Positions 47,403-57,720 are shown, numbered from the stretch's first letter. The stretch: 58,275 nucleotides of DNA from Phoronis australis (GCA_002633005.1 NMRA01000557.1:19679-77953), one strand, 5' to 3'. Notes: generated from the letters alone by a model not told the origin. A program made the numbers and translations.

Positions 47403-48300
47403 ATGAGCGCGAAGAAAACTTACGGCGGATACACTTGTTGTGTTCCTGGCTGCTTCAAAAACAACAAGAGAGATAAAATCTGAGTTTTTATGTGTTCCCT
47501 GCAAACCAAGAACTTTGTGAAAAATGGATAAACAACATTAGGAGAGCTGGGAGTAAGGGGAGATTTAGCGCATTCAAACCAACGCGGGGCCATCTAGTAG
47601 GCAACACGTAGCCCCTCGGTTGGCCATATAGGGGCTACAATACTTCCATTCGCTTTCTGTATTCATTTCGTTACTTCCGAGTATTTTAAAGTGGCCGTGA
47701 CCGGATTTGGCATACCGATTTCGAGTTTTCACCTGGTCAAAAATACAATATACAATTAAAACTTTAAAAAACACTTACTTTCATCATTGGTCCTTTCTAC
47801 TTCTACACATATCTTTGATGAAGCTTAGTTGTGAGAATTAAGTTGACTTTGGTGAAGAATTACAACTTCACTTTTTTGGTTGCCGTTAATATTATCACCG
47901 CGTGCGCGATAACCACAAAGCAAGTCAACTGAATCACATGAGTTAGGCAAAGGTTAGCGCGAGACTGACGAAGTGCGTGACGCTAGCGCGCGACACTTGT
48001 AAAATAGCATGAGAAGGTATCGGGTGAAAGTTGTAAGATGTGTATCCCTTGGACTTTTTATTCGTCAACATGCGTAATTTCGCGGCATCCAGTGCGATGT
48101 AGTAATTGCCTAGGGGCCATCGTGTGTGCAGCGAACATTTTCCTGGTGGAAAAAAGACTTATGAGAGCGACATTCGGACAGAGTTTCCTCTTAAAATTAA
48201 CGTCTCTAGCATATCCACGGCGAAAGCTTCAAAAGTTAAGCAACCCAAGAACTCTCAACTTGTCGGAAACCGGAGGAGATTTCGAAATCAACGCCGATGA
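47403..48300 (+). pseudogene. THAP-domain protein, interrupted and frameshifted
   Basis: THAP domains are about 90-residue C2CH zinc fingers that bind DNA. The first half begins MSAKKTYGGYTCCVPGC and continues, after a one-base shift near 47476, with SFYVFPANQELCEKWINNI and SKGRFSAFKPTRGH. The second half (from 48121) reads RVCSEHFPGGKKTYESDI then RTEFP. The zinc ligands C-x4-C, C-x2-H (CSEH) and the conserved Trp are present. The usual Pro of 'AVPT.F' is Arg here. A further frameshift lies near 48250. Between the halves sits the element 47594-48112. Removing it with one copy of GGGGCCAT joins the halves in frame. The gene is dead as it stands. Confidence 0.8.
47594..48112 (+). mobile_element. 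8-bp-TSD element family, copy 2 (519 bp), inside THAP gene
   Basis: Flanked by GGGGCCAT at 47586-47593 and 48113-48120. Its interior (GCGCGAGACTGA, GTGCGATAACCACAAAG-like segments) matches copy 1 at 25839-26545, with an internal deletion relative to it just before GCGGCATCCAG. The right end is ATTGCCTA; the left end has CTAG before TAGGCAA. The 8-bp duplication suggests a hAT-type mechanism. Confidence 0.85.
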
Positions 48301-49818
48301 ACATGACGACGGTCGTGCCCTCGGTCACACGGTCACTGATCATAGCTACATGTACGCTGTGTTTACAAACGAGAGAAAGGACTTGCTTGGTATTATAAAG
48401 CAAAAAAAATGAAACATGGTTTTTAGTTTGCAAATCACTCCAAATGCACACAGTATCCAGCCTGCTCAAGAGATGCCTGACCACAAGCTATCCCATGAGC
48501 CTTCGCAAAGGAAGTAACTCGCACATGCGCAATGCGTAATTCGTCTGCGCTGCAAATCCGCTATTGTGCTTTCACGCTCCCACACTGAACTGCAATTTGT
48601 TTGCTTATTAGCCCTGTAGTTCACCAAACTTAAGTAGGTCTTTCCCGTGCACTAATGGACCTATCGCCAGGATTATGACGGACGGCTTAATTGACCAATC
48701 AGAACGCAGCATTCTTGGCACACCTTCATCTGCGTTTCCAAGCCGTCATTTTACCCAAAAAACCACACGTAGTCGAGTTAAACTTAGTTTAGTTTATAGC
48801 TCAAGAAATTGTCCGCTAAGAATGGAGAAACGGTGTTGATATGGCGTGTGTAGCACCGACAGCCGTTATGCTGCTCCAGAATAATATCCCATCATTTTTG
48901 GCATGTCCTATGCCGAAAATTGATGTTGAAAAGCGTAAACTATGGATCAAACTCTAGGGCCACACGAGCAGCTGAACATAGCGATGTTGCTTGATAACTA
49001 GAAGGCTATAATAAACACAAATATATTAGTTCCAAGATAGGCACTTTTCAGCTTGGTGGCTATGGTGCAGGGCTATCTCAGATCTTGACTCCCCAGTTTC
49101 CTAAGGCGTCTGGCCGCCTTTGTCTCGGCACCTGCTGAATCTCAGCACTCTAGCGGTAGACCCCGGAAATTGTTGTATTCAAGGACATTTTTATTTTATG
49201 TTTTTTTTATTTATTGTAACCTAAATATAGATTATTACATGGCGGAGTCGTCATCCCCCGTTATCTAGAGCCCGAGTGGATTTTGGAGAATTATCGCCTG
49301 AGGGGCGTATTTATACCACATACTGAACGAGAAACATTGCAATGAATCGATCTACCTTTCTCTACTCGCCTCGGCTTTGTAACTACTTTCTATGTCAAGA
49401 GGCCCGGGGTCGGAAGTCGTGACCTTTTAAGAAAAGCCGAGATATTTTTGTCATCTCACTAGTGAGATAACTTTATGGGTTATTACCCTGTTGTATCTGC
49501 CATTCGAGGCTAATATTGTGGTGAAATGGACATTTTTTTGTTTCGTATCAGAGGTACATTTTTGTTATTCACAAACCGTAGGCTGTCGTTCAACTGAACT
49601 TCTCTCCCGGACAAAATTTAGAGATTTGATCGGCACAGGGAAGGGCACTGGATTACTGCCGGAATTCAAAACCTTGGTCGAGCTGTTGTAACTGAAAATA
49701 AACTGTTCAATTGTTTTTGACCTGTACCTCTAGTATACACTATGTCTGTAGACTCGGAGTTAGAGAGAGCTCATTTTGAAGTTGTTCAAACATTATATTT
49801 AGATTGATGAAGGTTTAA

Positions 49819-51792
49819 GGTAGGTGGATACACAAAAAAAATAATTTTGACTGTTTTTTACATGTTTATGTTATCCTATCTTTAATTCTTGATGCACAGT
49901 ATAATAAAGAAAAATAAAATCATTCTGAAAATCCAAAGTTGTTTTTAGCTATATTTGACCAAACCTCAGTTAGTCATATGGCTTGAGTGCTCACCAGCTC
50001 AGTGATTGACAACTGGGGCGGAGCTTATATACAAGGACACTAGCTCTAATCTGACCCTGTCAACAAGCATTGCGTAACGGGGCAATCGAGAGTGATGTAC
50101 CAGCTGATATTGTTGTTGTAGCAAGACCAAGAACAAAACAATTCTATTTTTGACCATGTGAAAGTTGGTAGTGAAATGGTGAACTAGCTCCTGTTCCGAG
50201 CCTGAGCCTGTTTGTCTATCTGCAAAAAATTAAGTTGAGTACGCCAAGCCCTACCGAAGCCATCACTGTACTCAGCTTGAGGAGTCCGTGCAAAAATTGT
50301 GTATGTATATAACAGAAGTCGGTAATATAAGGTCAGGTGTCTTGCGAGAGGACGCCGAATGTCGACGTGGGTGGTGTTGCACGATTCGGTGAGAGTGCAT
50401 GCACGCGCTCTGAAGAAAAGCCGCGCGCGCGACACATGGACAACTACATGCCGTCAGAGTAGTGTCTTCGCAGATAAACCGGCTTCTGTGCTGGGAACGC
50501 GCCGTGGAGAAACTAGGCTGTCAGACCCAGAGGGTTTTTAAGTTGCCACTGGCCGTAACCCAGAGAATTAGAGAAATGACTCAGTGTTCAATATAAAAAA
50601 ATCTAGTGCATAGATTCAAACGTAACCCTGAATTAAAACTCATGATATTATACCATTTTAAAGGAAAGCAATATAAGAAACTTTAGTAACTTAAGAATCT
50701 CACCCAAGCGGCGCTATTTGCGCAGAAAGTGATATTTTCTTATCCCAGAGTCCATTCGGTACAGGCACGTAAAAATGTTGAATCATTACTATGAAAGTAG
50801 TTCTTTATCCTAGTCGCCAATATTGTTATGTACATGTAGGCAGTAACGCTGTGATTTGATATACCACATAATATATTATATTGGTTGATAATATTGGAAT
50901 ACTAACAAATAGGTTTGTGTAATCCAGTTAGAGAGTCTTTTACAAACTTAGTGGAGAGTTCAGATGAATCGTATAAACAATCAACATATGGTTTTAATGT
51001 GTGGTCGGCACACCAGTACAGCAGACAATAGATCAACGCTAAGCTCCGCCCAAGTGACAGACATATTTGTTTTGGTCGTCTGTCGTGCTTCACAAGTTCG
51101 AAAAAATGATTAAAATTACGCTGTAAACAAACAGGTATGTCACATTTTCTAAATATGAAGTAAATATCAGCTTTATTTCTAGTACTTCAACAAAAATTGG
51201 AACATAATGACCGCGCATTCTGAACGAAATTTGATCTCAAGTGGCAATCGATGACCGCTTAACTTCAAAGCCGTTTTTCTCGGCTCGTGATTTCAGGATA
51301 GTGCCAAGATTCTCGGGCCTATTTTTCCACAACACGTGCGTCAATTTTTACGAAAGTTGCAAATTTGAAATCCTCTAGGACTGAAGTAAAATCGCGTGCC
51401 AGGGTTTTTTGATAAATGGACCAGATTTTTAGTTATTAGACGGAAAGTGACCAAATGACAAAAAGTGGCGTGCTTGCCCCAACTCACACACAAAAAATGC
51501 CACAACATCAAGATCATAATGATTTTGTACATATATTTGGTATGGATAAGTAGAATATTGCGTAAGGAAACAGTTGATGATGATCCCTGTGCATTTTGAA
51601 AAAAAAAATTCAAGGTAAAATTGTATTTTTTAAAAATTAAAAAATACGATTTTTTAAAAAAAACGAACTACAAAAAAGTTTTTTTTTCCATTTTTGTTAC
51701 TTTCAGAGTCATGTCTAACTAGTTAAAACTTCCTTTTTACTCATCTTTTTTTAGTTAGGAACATGGAGATTTGACCAGTGTATACACCTACC
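49819..51792. mobile_element. TTAA-flanked TIR element (1974 bp)
   Basis: TTAA at 49815-49818 and 51793-51796 flank ends GGTAGGTGGATACAC and GTGTATACACCTACC (one mismatch). Copy A has the same flanking sequence with a single TTAA (about 45113) and no insert, which proves the insertion. A TTAA duplication is typical of piggyBac-type elements, though piggyBac ends usually start with CCC. No transposase ORF is seen; the internal ORFs are short. Probably non-autonomous. Confidence 0.9.
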
Positions 51793-52998
51793 TTAAAAAA
51801 GAATTTGAGTTATTTTTGTAAATACCCTATTTTTGCAACTACCACACCAGACTTGTAATCTTTTGTAACCATACCACGACTTAGTGATCATGCTATCTTC
51901 AAAATTAAATGGAAGCTACCTTTATGGAATGAAACTACAAAAAAATGCCAAGTTCATAAGAAGGTAGGCCTAATTTAAAAGTCTTAATGGTGCAAACGAA
52001 GAATTCCATAGGCGGATTTAGGGGGGGGGGGGGCAGGGGCCCCAGCCCCCCCTCCTTGGCTGCCACAAGCAAAATGAAACAGCAAGAGCGTGAGGAAATA
52101 TTGAGTTCAGTAACTAAGACCGGTAGCGAAAGAGGGGGGGGCTCAGACCCCAGATCGCAGCGGAATCGTGTTCCTGTTTTTTTTTTTAGTCCACCTGTGG
52201 GCGGTGCTAGCGGGTTAACTAGATGAGGTGGCTCGATGTGCTGAGCAGAGAGCTGATAGAGAGCGTCTTAATGCTTCGATATATTTAATCAAACTGAGTT
52301 CTACAAGATACATACATCTGTTAAGTTCCAAGAAATGATTCATGCCCAAATACATATACATTGTGGTTAAGAGAGGAAGAGAGGATGGGTTACAAAGAAA
52401 GACTGAACACACACAGAGTGAAAGTTGCATAATAATTAATAGTTCGTAGTGTACATTCTTGAGGTATAGAAAATCACACAAAACAGGAAACCTGAATTAA
52501 GCATTGGACGTCAAGTCTGTCATTAAAAACAATAAATGTAATTGATTTTATAATTGATTATAAACATCCCTAAACCATGTTTGACATTCTCCCCGCCCCA
52601 GATAAAGATGAAAACCAAAAATTACAGAAACAAGCTGAAAAACTGAAAAAATGCGATAGATTTTCTGAACATAAGGTCCAACGGTCTACATCCCTGGCCC
52701 CTGCAACTTTCGGGCCGCCTGTGCACATACAAAACTCACTTGCGAGTTTCTCGTTAGTCAATGTGACGTCACCGGAAAACTGGCAAAACCGGCCATATTG
52801 CTCTTGTTTGGCCTCGAGTCTTTGCTACACACTCTAAATTTTACTGGAGTTCTTATGGTGAATTTTACACTTAAAACGTTAACACAACTTAAAAGATGGT
52901 AGATGGATCGTGGAATCACTGTGAAAGAACGAAGAAAATGTGAACTTGTTATGTTGTGCGAAGCTGTGAACGGACTGAAATTGGAACTCAACCCGGTC

Positions 52999-54052
52999 TA
53001 GGCCTGAATGCCGCAGGCATACAGGGGCGATAGTTTATCCCCATAAAAAGTTATTACTCACTTCAAAATACAGCAAATAAAATCAAATGAAACATGCATA
53101 TGTGCACATGGAGTTATAATTAATTAACACATACCCAGACTCATATAACTTGAACCTAACCATGAAAACCTCGCGGTTCGCTCAAGTTTCTCTCACGGGG
53201 CGCCATTTTGAGGAAGTTACGTGAAATCATGAACAATAAGTCCAAGGAACACAATTCTTACAAATTCACTTGATATGTTCTCATGTTATTTTGCAAGTGT
53301 CGCGCCAGGTCTCGCGCTTCACTCAGTCTCGCGCTAGCCTTTGCCTCATACTCACCTCGCTGGTTCCCTGCGTGCTTAGCCCAGCCAGCACGCAGGTATC
53401 ACCTAGTGGCACGCGCTTTAGCATTGGTCGATGTAATCTTGGCAGTCATTGGTTAGCTTTACAACACCTTGAAAAAATGGCGAACTGTGAACGATTTTTA
53501 GCCTTGTCATGCAAGTGGCGTCGCAGCAACTATTTCGTTTCTGCAGCGATGTTTAATAGCCGCGTGCTTGAAACACATACATGCACAATAAACACACATT
53601 ATGTGGCCGATTTAACCGGTGTGTTATTCATAGTGTATAAGGACATTATCGTAAACAAAAGTCATCGACAGTAGAAAGATGCATTTCGAAAAGGCTCAGT
53701 CACAATTTCTAGGCTTCACATTTCCTGAACATAAATTTTAAGCACCGATTTGTCTGTACAACAGACCACATTTACACTTGAGTCCATCAGCCATGCCAGT
53801 TTGTTTGCGCAAAGCGCTGCCTGTTGACGAATCGACTAGCCAATCAGAAACGCCGGTGTAAAAAAATTTACAGAGGAAATTTAAGTGATACCTGCGTGCT
53901 GGCGCGGCTACCGCCCCACCTAGCGGCACGCAGGGAACCAGCGAGCATACTCACCTGACCAGTTGAACTACTTTGCGGTTATCGCGCGCGCGGTTTAAGT
54001 TAACAGTAACCACAATGTGGAGTTGGAATTCTTCGCCAAAGTCACCTGAATT
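52999..54052 (-). mobile_element. 8-bp-TSD element family, copy 3, split by a MITE
   Basis: The reverse complement matches copy 1 along its right part: 'GCCGCAGGCATACAGGGGCG', the AAAATCAAATGAAACATGCA segment, and the TCTCGCGCTAGCC segment. It begins TAGGCCTGAATG and is truncated at the other end near GAATTCTTCGCC. A 590-bp MITE (53356-53945) sits inside, with the two halves continuing on either side. Confidence 0.75.
53356..53945. mobile_element. MULE-like MITE, 20-bp perfect TIR, 9-bp TSD
   Basis: The ends CTCGCTGGTTCCCTGCGTGC and its exact complement are flanked by CATACTCAC at 53347-53355 and 53946-53954. Similarity between the two ends resumes further in (CCAGCACGCAGGTATCAC). A 9-bp duplication suits Mutator-like elements. 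The host sequence is copy 3 of the 8-bp family, whose related copies lack the insert. The 134-codon ORF at 53270 crosses the left junction and is not a gene. Confidence 0.9.
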
Positions 54053-54069
54053 CCCCTACAGTCAAGTGA

Positions 54070-54867
54070 CCTAATTATCGGACGTTTTGGCACATTTTGC
54101 ATTATATTTAATTGAAAATATTACGGATTGTTGTAAATTCTTTGCTGAAATAAAGATTTACCTTCACGGAATTGTTCTGTTACTATATCTTGTCACTGAA
54201 AGCCACATTTATGTTCCGACTGATCTTCAAAAAACACAACAACCAAACCTTCGGAGAACCTAAATATCGGACACCATGTTTCTCCATACGCCACACCGCG
54301 GAAAACTGACTAACCACGTAATGGCCGCGGGCACCTTGTCGCCAAATTTCAGCTCAAGTGTTTTGACATATATGCTGCTGAACCCAGGTCCATTCGCAAC
54401 AAAATTATCCATGAAATGAAATCTGATGACGGCGCCAAGTCGTTTCGATGAATTAGTGCAGACGACTGAAGCACGTGCAAACTCACTGCAGTTTTTAGTA
54501 TCACGTAGGCTTATTGATATGACACCCGCACGTGCGCGGTCGGGGTTTGACTTGACTTTAAAAACGAACGAAAAAATGGAACAGTGACATATTGTCAGTT
54601 CAATGAGATGGTTTCATTGTGGAAAAAGATTTTATTTTCAACTTTTATTACCGATTTATGCGATCGTCCATTTTAGGCCGACTTGGGGGTCTAAATTGCA
54701 CCCTCTCTCGGTGAAATCAAAACGAGGCAACGCTGTAAAACACGAGACGGTGCCGGACATTGAATGCATTACAACGGAACAACAATTGGTGTCATTTAAT
54801 TCTCTGATTATGCTTCAAGTAAGATTTTTTGAAATGTCCGATATTTAGGTTCCGTCCGATAATTAGG
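54070..54867. repeat. Nested inverted repeats, CCTAATTATCGGACG
   Basis: CCTAATTATCGGACG (54070) and its complement (54853-54867) enclose a second, related pair, CCTAAATATCGGACA (54259) and TGTCCGATATTTAGG (54835-54849). No flanking duplication was found. It may be a TIR element with duplicated ends. Confidence 0.6.
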
Positions 54868-56065
54868 TACACTATGTGTAGCTCTGCTTCATCGAAGATA
54901 CATTTAGAAGCAGAGACGACCACTGGAAAAAAGTAAGCGACTTTTTAGGTGATAATTTTAGATGTAGAATGTATTTTTGATGTGGTGAAAACTTAATCAG
55001 TGAGCGGATTTCGCCTATCGCCCGTTTAAAATACACGAAACGAAATTAGTACAAAACGCGATACAACGTATTGTAATGCGAATCTGAATTTCATTTGCCA
55101 TAACAGCAATGCTTGTTTGGTATTTTTCGAACTAAACGGCCAAAAAGTGGAATAAAATAACAGAATACACTCTGCTAACGTATTGGGCAAATGAGCCAAA
55201 CGACAAGCTTTTGCCCCACTTCCCGTGACGTAACAGTTAAGTCTCACTTTGCTCAATTCCACGAGGCAACATATGTTGCCCCCCCCTGTGGTATCCTAGA
55301 TCCGCCACTGAATTCCAGACGTTAATTTTACTTAGACACAGCCCTAGACCTACCGGAGCTAACTGTTTGGCCAGGACGAGATGAGTGTGTACCTGAGCTA
55401 TGAACCTGAATTTTTTTATCAAAATATTTCGTAAACAATGATATCGAGTCGACCTAGTCAGACACTATACTATAGTACATGTGTTGTCTGTAATCTATGA
55501 CCTACTTTACTCCTGGAGTCCCAATAGTTGTGACCTACTTTTCATTTGGCGAAATTTAGCAGACGACAAAATAAAAAATAACGGTGAGTCTTCACTGATT
55601 TTATGCGAAAGATCATGAAATCTATGGAATCGTACAGATAATTCGACTTTAAGGTACATACCCAGCTTTACATGAACATATCGTATCAGTGACCTTGTCG
55701 TTTGTCAGATGAAGGTGGCCCCGGCCTCGGATTTTCGCTGGCTCACTTCTTTTTTCATCGTCACCTTTACAAATTCCCATATCATGAACGTACGATTCAC
55801 TGTTGAAAAGCATCGCCTCTTGTCTCTGTCGACGCGTTTTCAAATAGTGCAAAAACACTCATCGATTCCACCAGGAACGTTAGCAACAGTGTATTTGCCT
55901 CTGACATCTACGGTTCGAAAGTCGGGTATCACGTGACTTTTCGCATAGGGGTGAAGCTTGCGATAGGTCAATTACAATACATAACAGCAACAATATTTTG
56001 CGAGACATTTGTGATGATGATATTGATAATGAAAAAACGTGTGGTGACGTTTTGTAGTACTGCTC

Positions 56066-56369
56066 CAGTAGCGGATCAGGGACCCCATGTTGCCTTGGGG
56101 AACTTTTGAGCAGAGCGCGGCTGTATATGTACAGGCGTCCCGAAAGTTGCGGGGGACCGGAGTATGAACCTTCTGTTCGGGAAATCTATCGACTAAAAAA
56201 ATAAAATAAAAAACGGTTACGAGAGCCGTCACAATCTGGGGTCTGAGTCCCCCNCCCCCCCCCCCCCCCCAAGGCCCCTTCTCCAGTACCGGTCCTATAT
56301 TTCCTCACGCGTCGCGCTGTTGCTGTTTCATTTTGCTTGCAGCAGCCCCACCCCTTAAATCCGCCTATG
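56066..56369 (-). mobile_element. 'GGCGGAT' family element, 304 bp
   Basis: It starts CAGTAGCGGATCAGGGA and ends TAAATCCGCCTATG, flanked by TGCTC and TGTTC, a 5-bp target duplication with one change. The inside shares 'TTTCATTTTGCTTGC' with the copies in A and B in inverted orientation. It includes the N at 56254. Confidence 0.75.
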
Positions 56370-56554
56370 TGTTCCAATTAGTGATTTGATTAAAGGAAAT
56401 TATCAAGTAGTGTATGTTAACCCTGAGACTCTGACATCAACAAGTGATGGTGTGAAGCCGGCTTGCAAAACAAAAAATTAGCTTCGGAATTAACTTCCAA
56501 CGTGGCAATTGTGATAATCAACGAAGGACACATTGTGTTAAAATGGTGAGTTTA

Positions 56555-57463
56555 CAGTGGCGGATCCGGATATCACAAGGGGGGGCCCAACATTTTGTCC
56601 GGCTGTAAGCATTTGCACAAACCACGATTGTAGATGCGTATAACACCGAATGGGGGGAGGTCGGGAGGGGGGTTTGCCCCCCTCCCGCCTAGGAAAATTT
56701 TCTGTTTTTTCCTCTAAAAATCAAGCATTTTCCTTGATTTCTGAAGAATTATCCAAGAAAAAAAGGCAAAAAAAATCAACGGAGAACGTGTCAAACAGGA
56801 AAAACCGCACGCACCACAGACTCGAACTCACGAATAGAACACGCGTGCTTTACCACTACACCACCAAGATTTAACTACTAATGTTGTGGTAAGAGACCTA
56901 CTTGTTTGTGGTCCACAGCGTTTGCGCGCGAAACCTACTTTTTGTAATGCTTATTACACGTTTTATATTTTGTGCAATCGGTTCTTAACAAATTTGTTGT
57001 ATTTAAAATAGTCTTCAAATGCCCAAAAGACCGAATCCGTTTTTCGTGTGGGCAATAATGACGGGATTGCTTTGGAAATTGTATTAAGTTAAGGTTTGAC
57101 AAAGAGAGAATTATGAATTACTGAGTTACATGTATTCACCAAGGCTTCGATTAAAATTCACATCTTGCCAGCAGTTTCTGTTTTTTCATGATCGTCACTC
57201 AGGTTCCATTTTCTTTAAAAAATGAAATAAATTTTCTTCATTGCACACTGGAGCAGACGACGGAAACGGAGTCGTAGTACGCAGCGCCACTGCCAGTCGC
57301 CTGGGATATCACGGGAGAGCTTATATTTAGCCATAGATTAGTTCCCTNGGCGTTAATCAATAAACTCAACATTTCCCTACGCTTTTGCTGTTTTTTTTTG
57401 CGGCAGCCAAGGGGGGAGGGGGGGCCCAGGCCCCCTGGGCCTCCCCCGCTAAATCCGCCTATG
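56555..57463 (-). mobile_element. 'GGCGGAT' family element D2, 909 bp, 5-bp TSD (GTTTA)
   Basis: The ends CAGTGGCGGATCC and AAATCCGCCTATG are flanked by GTTTA at 56550-56554 and 57464-57468. Most of its length matches copy D1 (15642-16320). It includes a tRNA-like segment on the minus strand (56819-56872). It ends only 142 bases before the zinc-finger exon. Confidence 0.85.
56819..56872 (-). other. tRNA-like (Pol III promoter-like) segment in D2
   Basis: On the minus strand GGTGGTGTAGTGGTAAAGCA resembles a tRNA D-arm/A-box region, and GTGAGTTCGAGTC resembles a T arm/B box, 25-30 bases apart. The same arrangement is in D1 at 15890. Not an intact tRNA. Confidence 0.45.
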
Positions 57464-57605
57464 GTTTAATGCAGACAAAAATATTTTCAATAACATCTAT
57501 TCGTATCACAACAGGTTTCACAACTATACCTGTGGTATAGCTCATTGATCTATACTAACTGCTCTGGGCTGCCGGTCTAATAGTGTATTATCCCTTTCTT
57601 TTCAG

Positions 57606-57720
57606 ACAACAATGAAGAGTCCGTGGCAAAGGTCAAAGCCTGTCTGGTATGCGGTGGCGAAGGCTCGGGGTTTCACTACTGCGCTTACTCATGCCAAGCC
57701 TGTAAAGGATTTTTCAAAAG
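57606..57720 (+). CDS. Nuclear receptor, exon with first DNA-binding zinc finger
   Basis: This exon lies between TTTCTTTTCAG and AAAAG|GTTTCA. It encodes a short linker ([12 protein letters not shown]) and the first zinc finger: CLVC, 13 residues, then CQAC, the nuclear receptor spacing C-x2-C-x13-C-x2-C, followed by KGFFKR. The P-box, which reads the half-site base sequence, is CQACKG instead of the usual CEGCKG or CEGCKA. A Gly normally following 'FHY' is replaced by an extra Cys. The exon stops between the two fingers, a usual intron position in this family. The second finger and the ligand-binding domain are not in the window. The subfamily cannot be assigned from one finger. Confidence 0.9.

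Larger units (their letters stand above)
47303..48565 (+). mobile_element. THAP-encoding TIR element
   Basis: AATAGCGGATTTGCAGCG at 47303-47320 recurs as a perfect reverse complement at 48548-48565. Between them lies a THAP zinc-finger reading frame, split by a 0.5-kb insertion (47594-48112). THAP domains are the DNA-binding part of P-element-type transposases, so a transposon-borne THAP is plausible, but no catalytic region is present. I could not see a target-site duplication outside the TIRs. It may be a short derivative of a larger autonomous element. Confidence 0.6.
52007..55310 (+). mobile_element. 'GGCGGAT' family insertion in copy B (3.3 kb with nested elements)
   Basis: The ends CATAGGCGGATTTAG and CTAGATCCGCCACTG are flanked by AATTC (52002-52006 and 55311-55315), exactly as in copy A. 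The extra length against the 320-bp version in A includes the nested elements below. A stretch at 52577-52760 reads DKDENQKLQKQAEKLKK and could be a remnant of an encoded coiled coil, but this is weak. Confidence 0.75.
48655..55972 (+). mobile_element. TIR element copy B, enlarged by nested insertions (7.3 kb)
   Basis: Flanked by TA (48653-48654 and 55973-55974). The right end reads GCGATAGGTCAAT, the inverse of copy A's left end; its own left end has one change (ATGGACCTATCGCC). Relative to copy A it carries a ~300-bp extra block (about 49225-49525), the TTAA element (49819-51792), and about 3 kb of extra sequence inside the GGCGGAT insertion. Stripped of these, A and B are nearly the same length. 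Confidence 0.75.

Noticed and set aside
48038-48412. 124-codon plus ORF as a separate gene
   Set aside because: It begins inside the 519-bp element and is in a different frame from the THAP half; only its end may follow the THAP protein after a frameshift.
53270-53674. 134-codon plus ORF
   Set aside because: It starts in one mobile element and crosses the left junction of the 53356 MITE.
44277-55972. A plain segmental duplication as the only explanation for A and B
   Set aside because: Both copies have TA flanks and matching inverted ends, which fits transposition better, although a local duplication of an element-containing block cannot be fully excluded.
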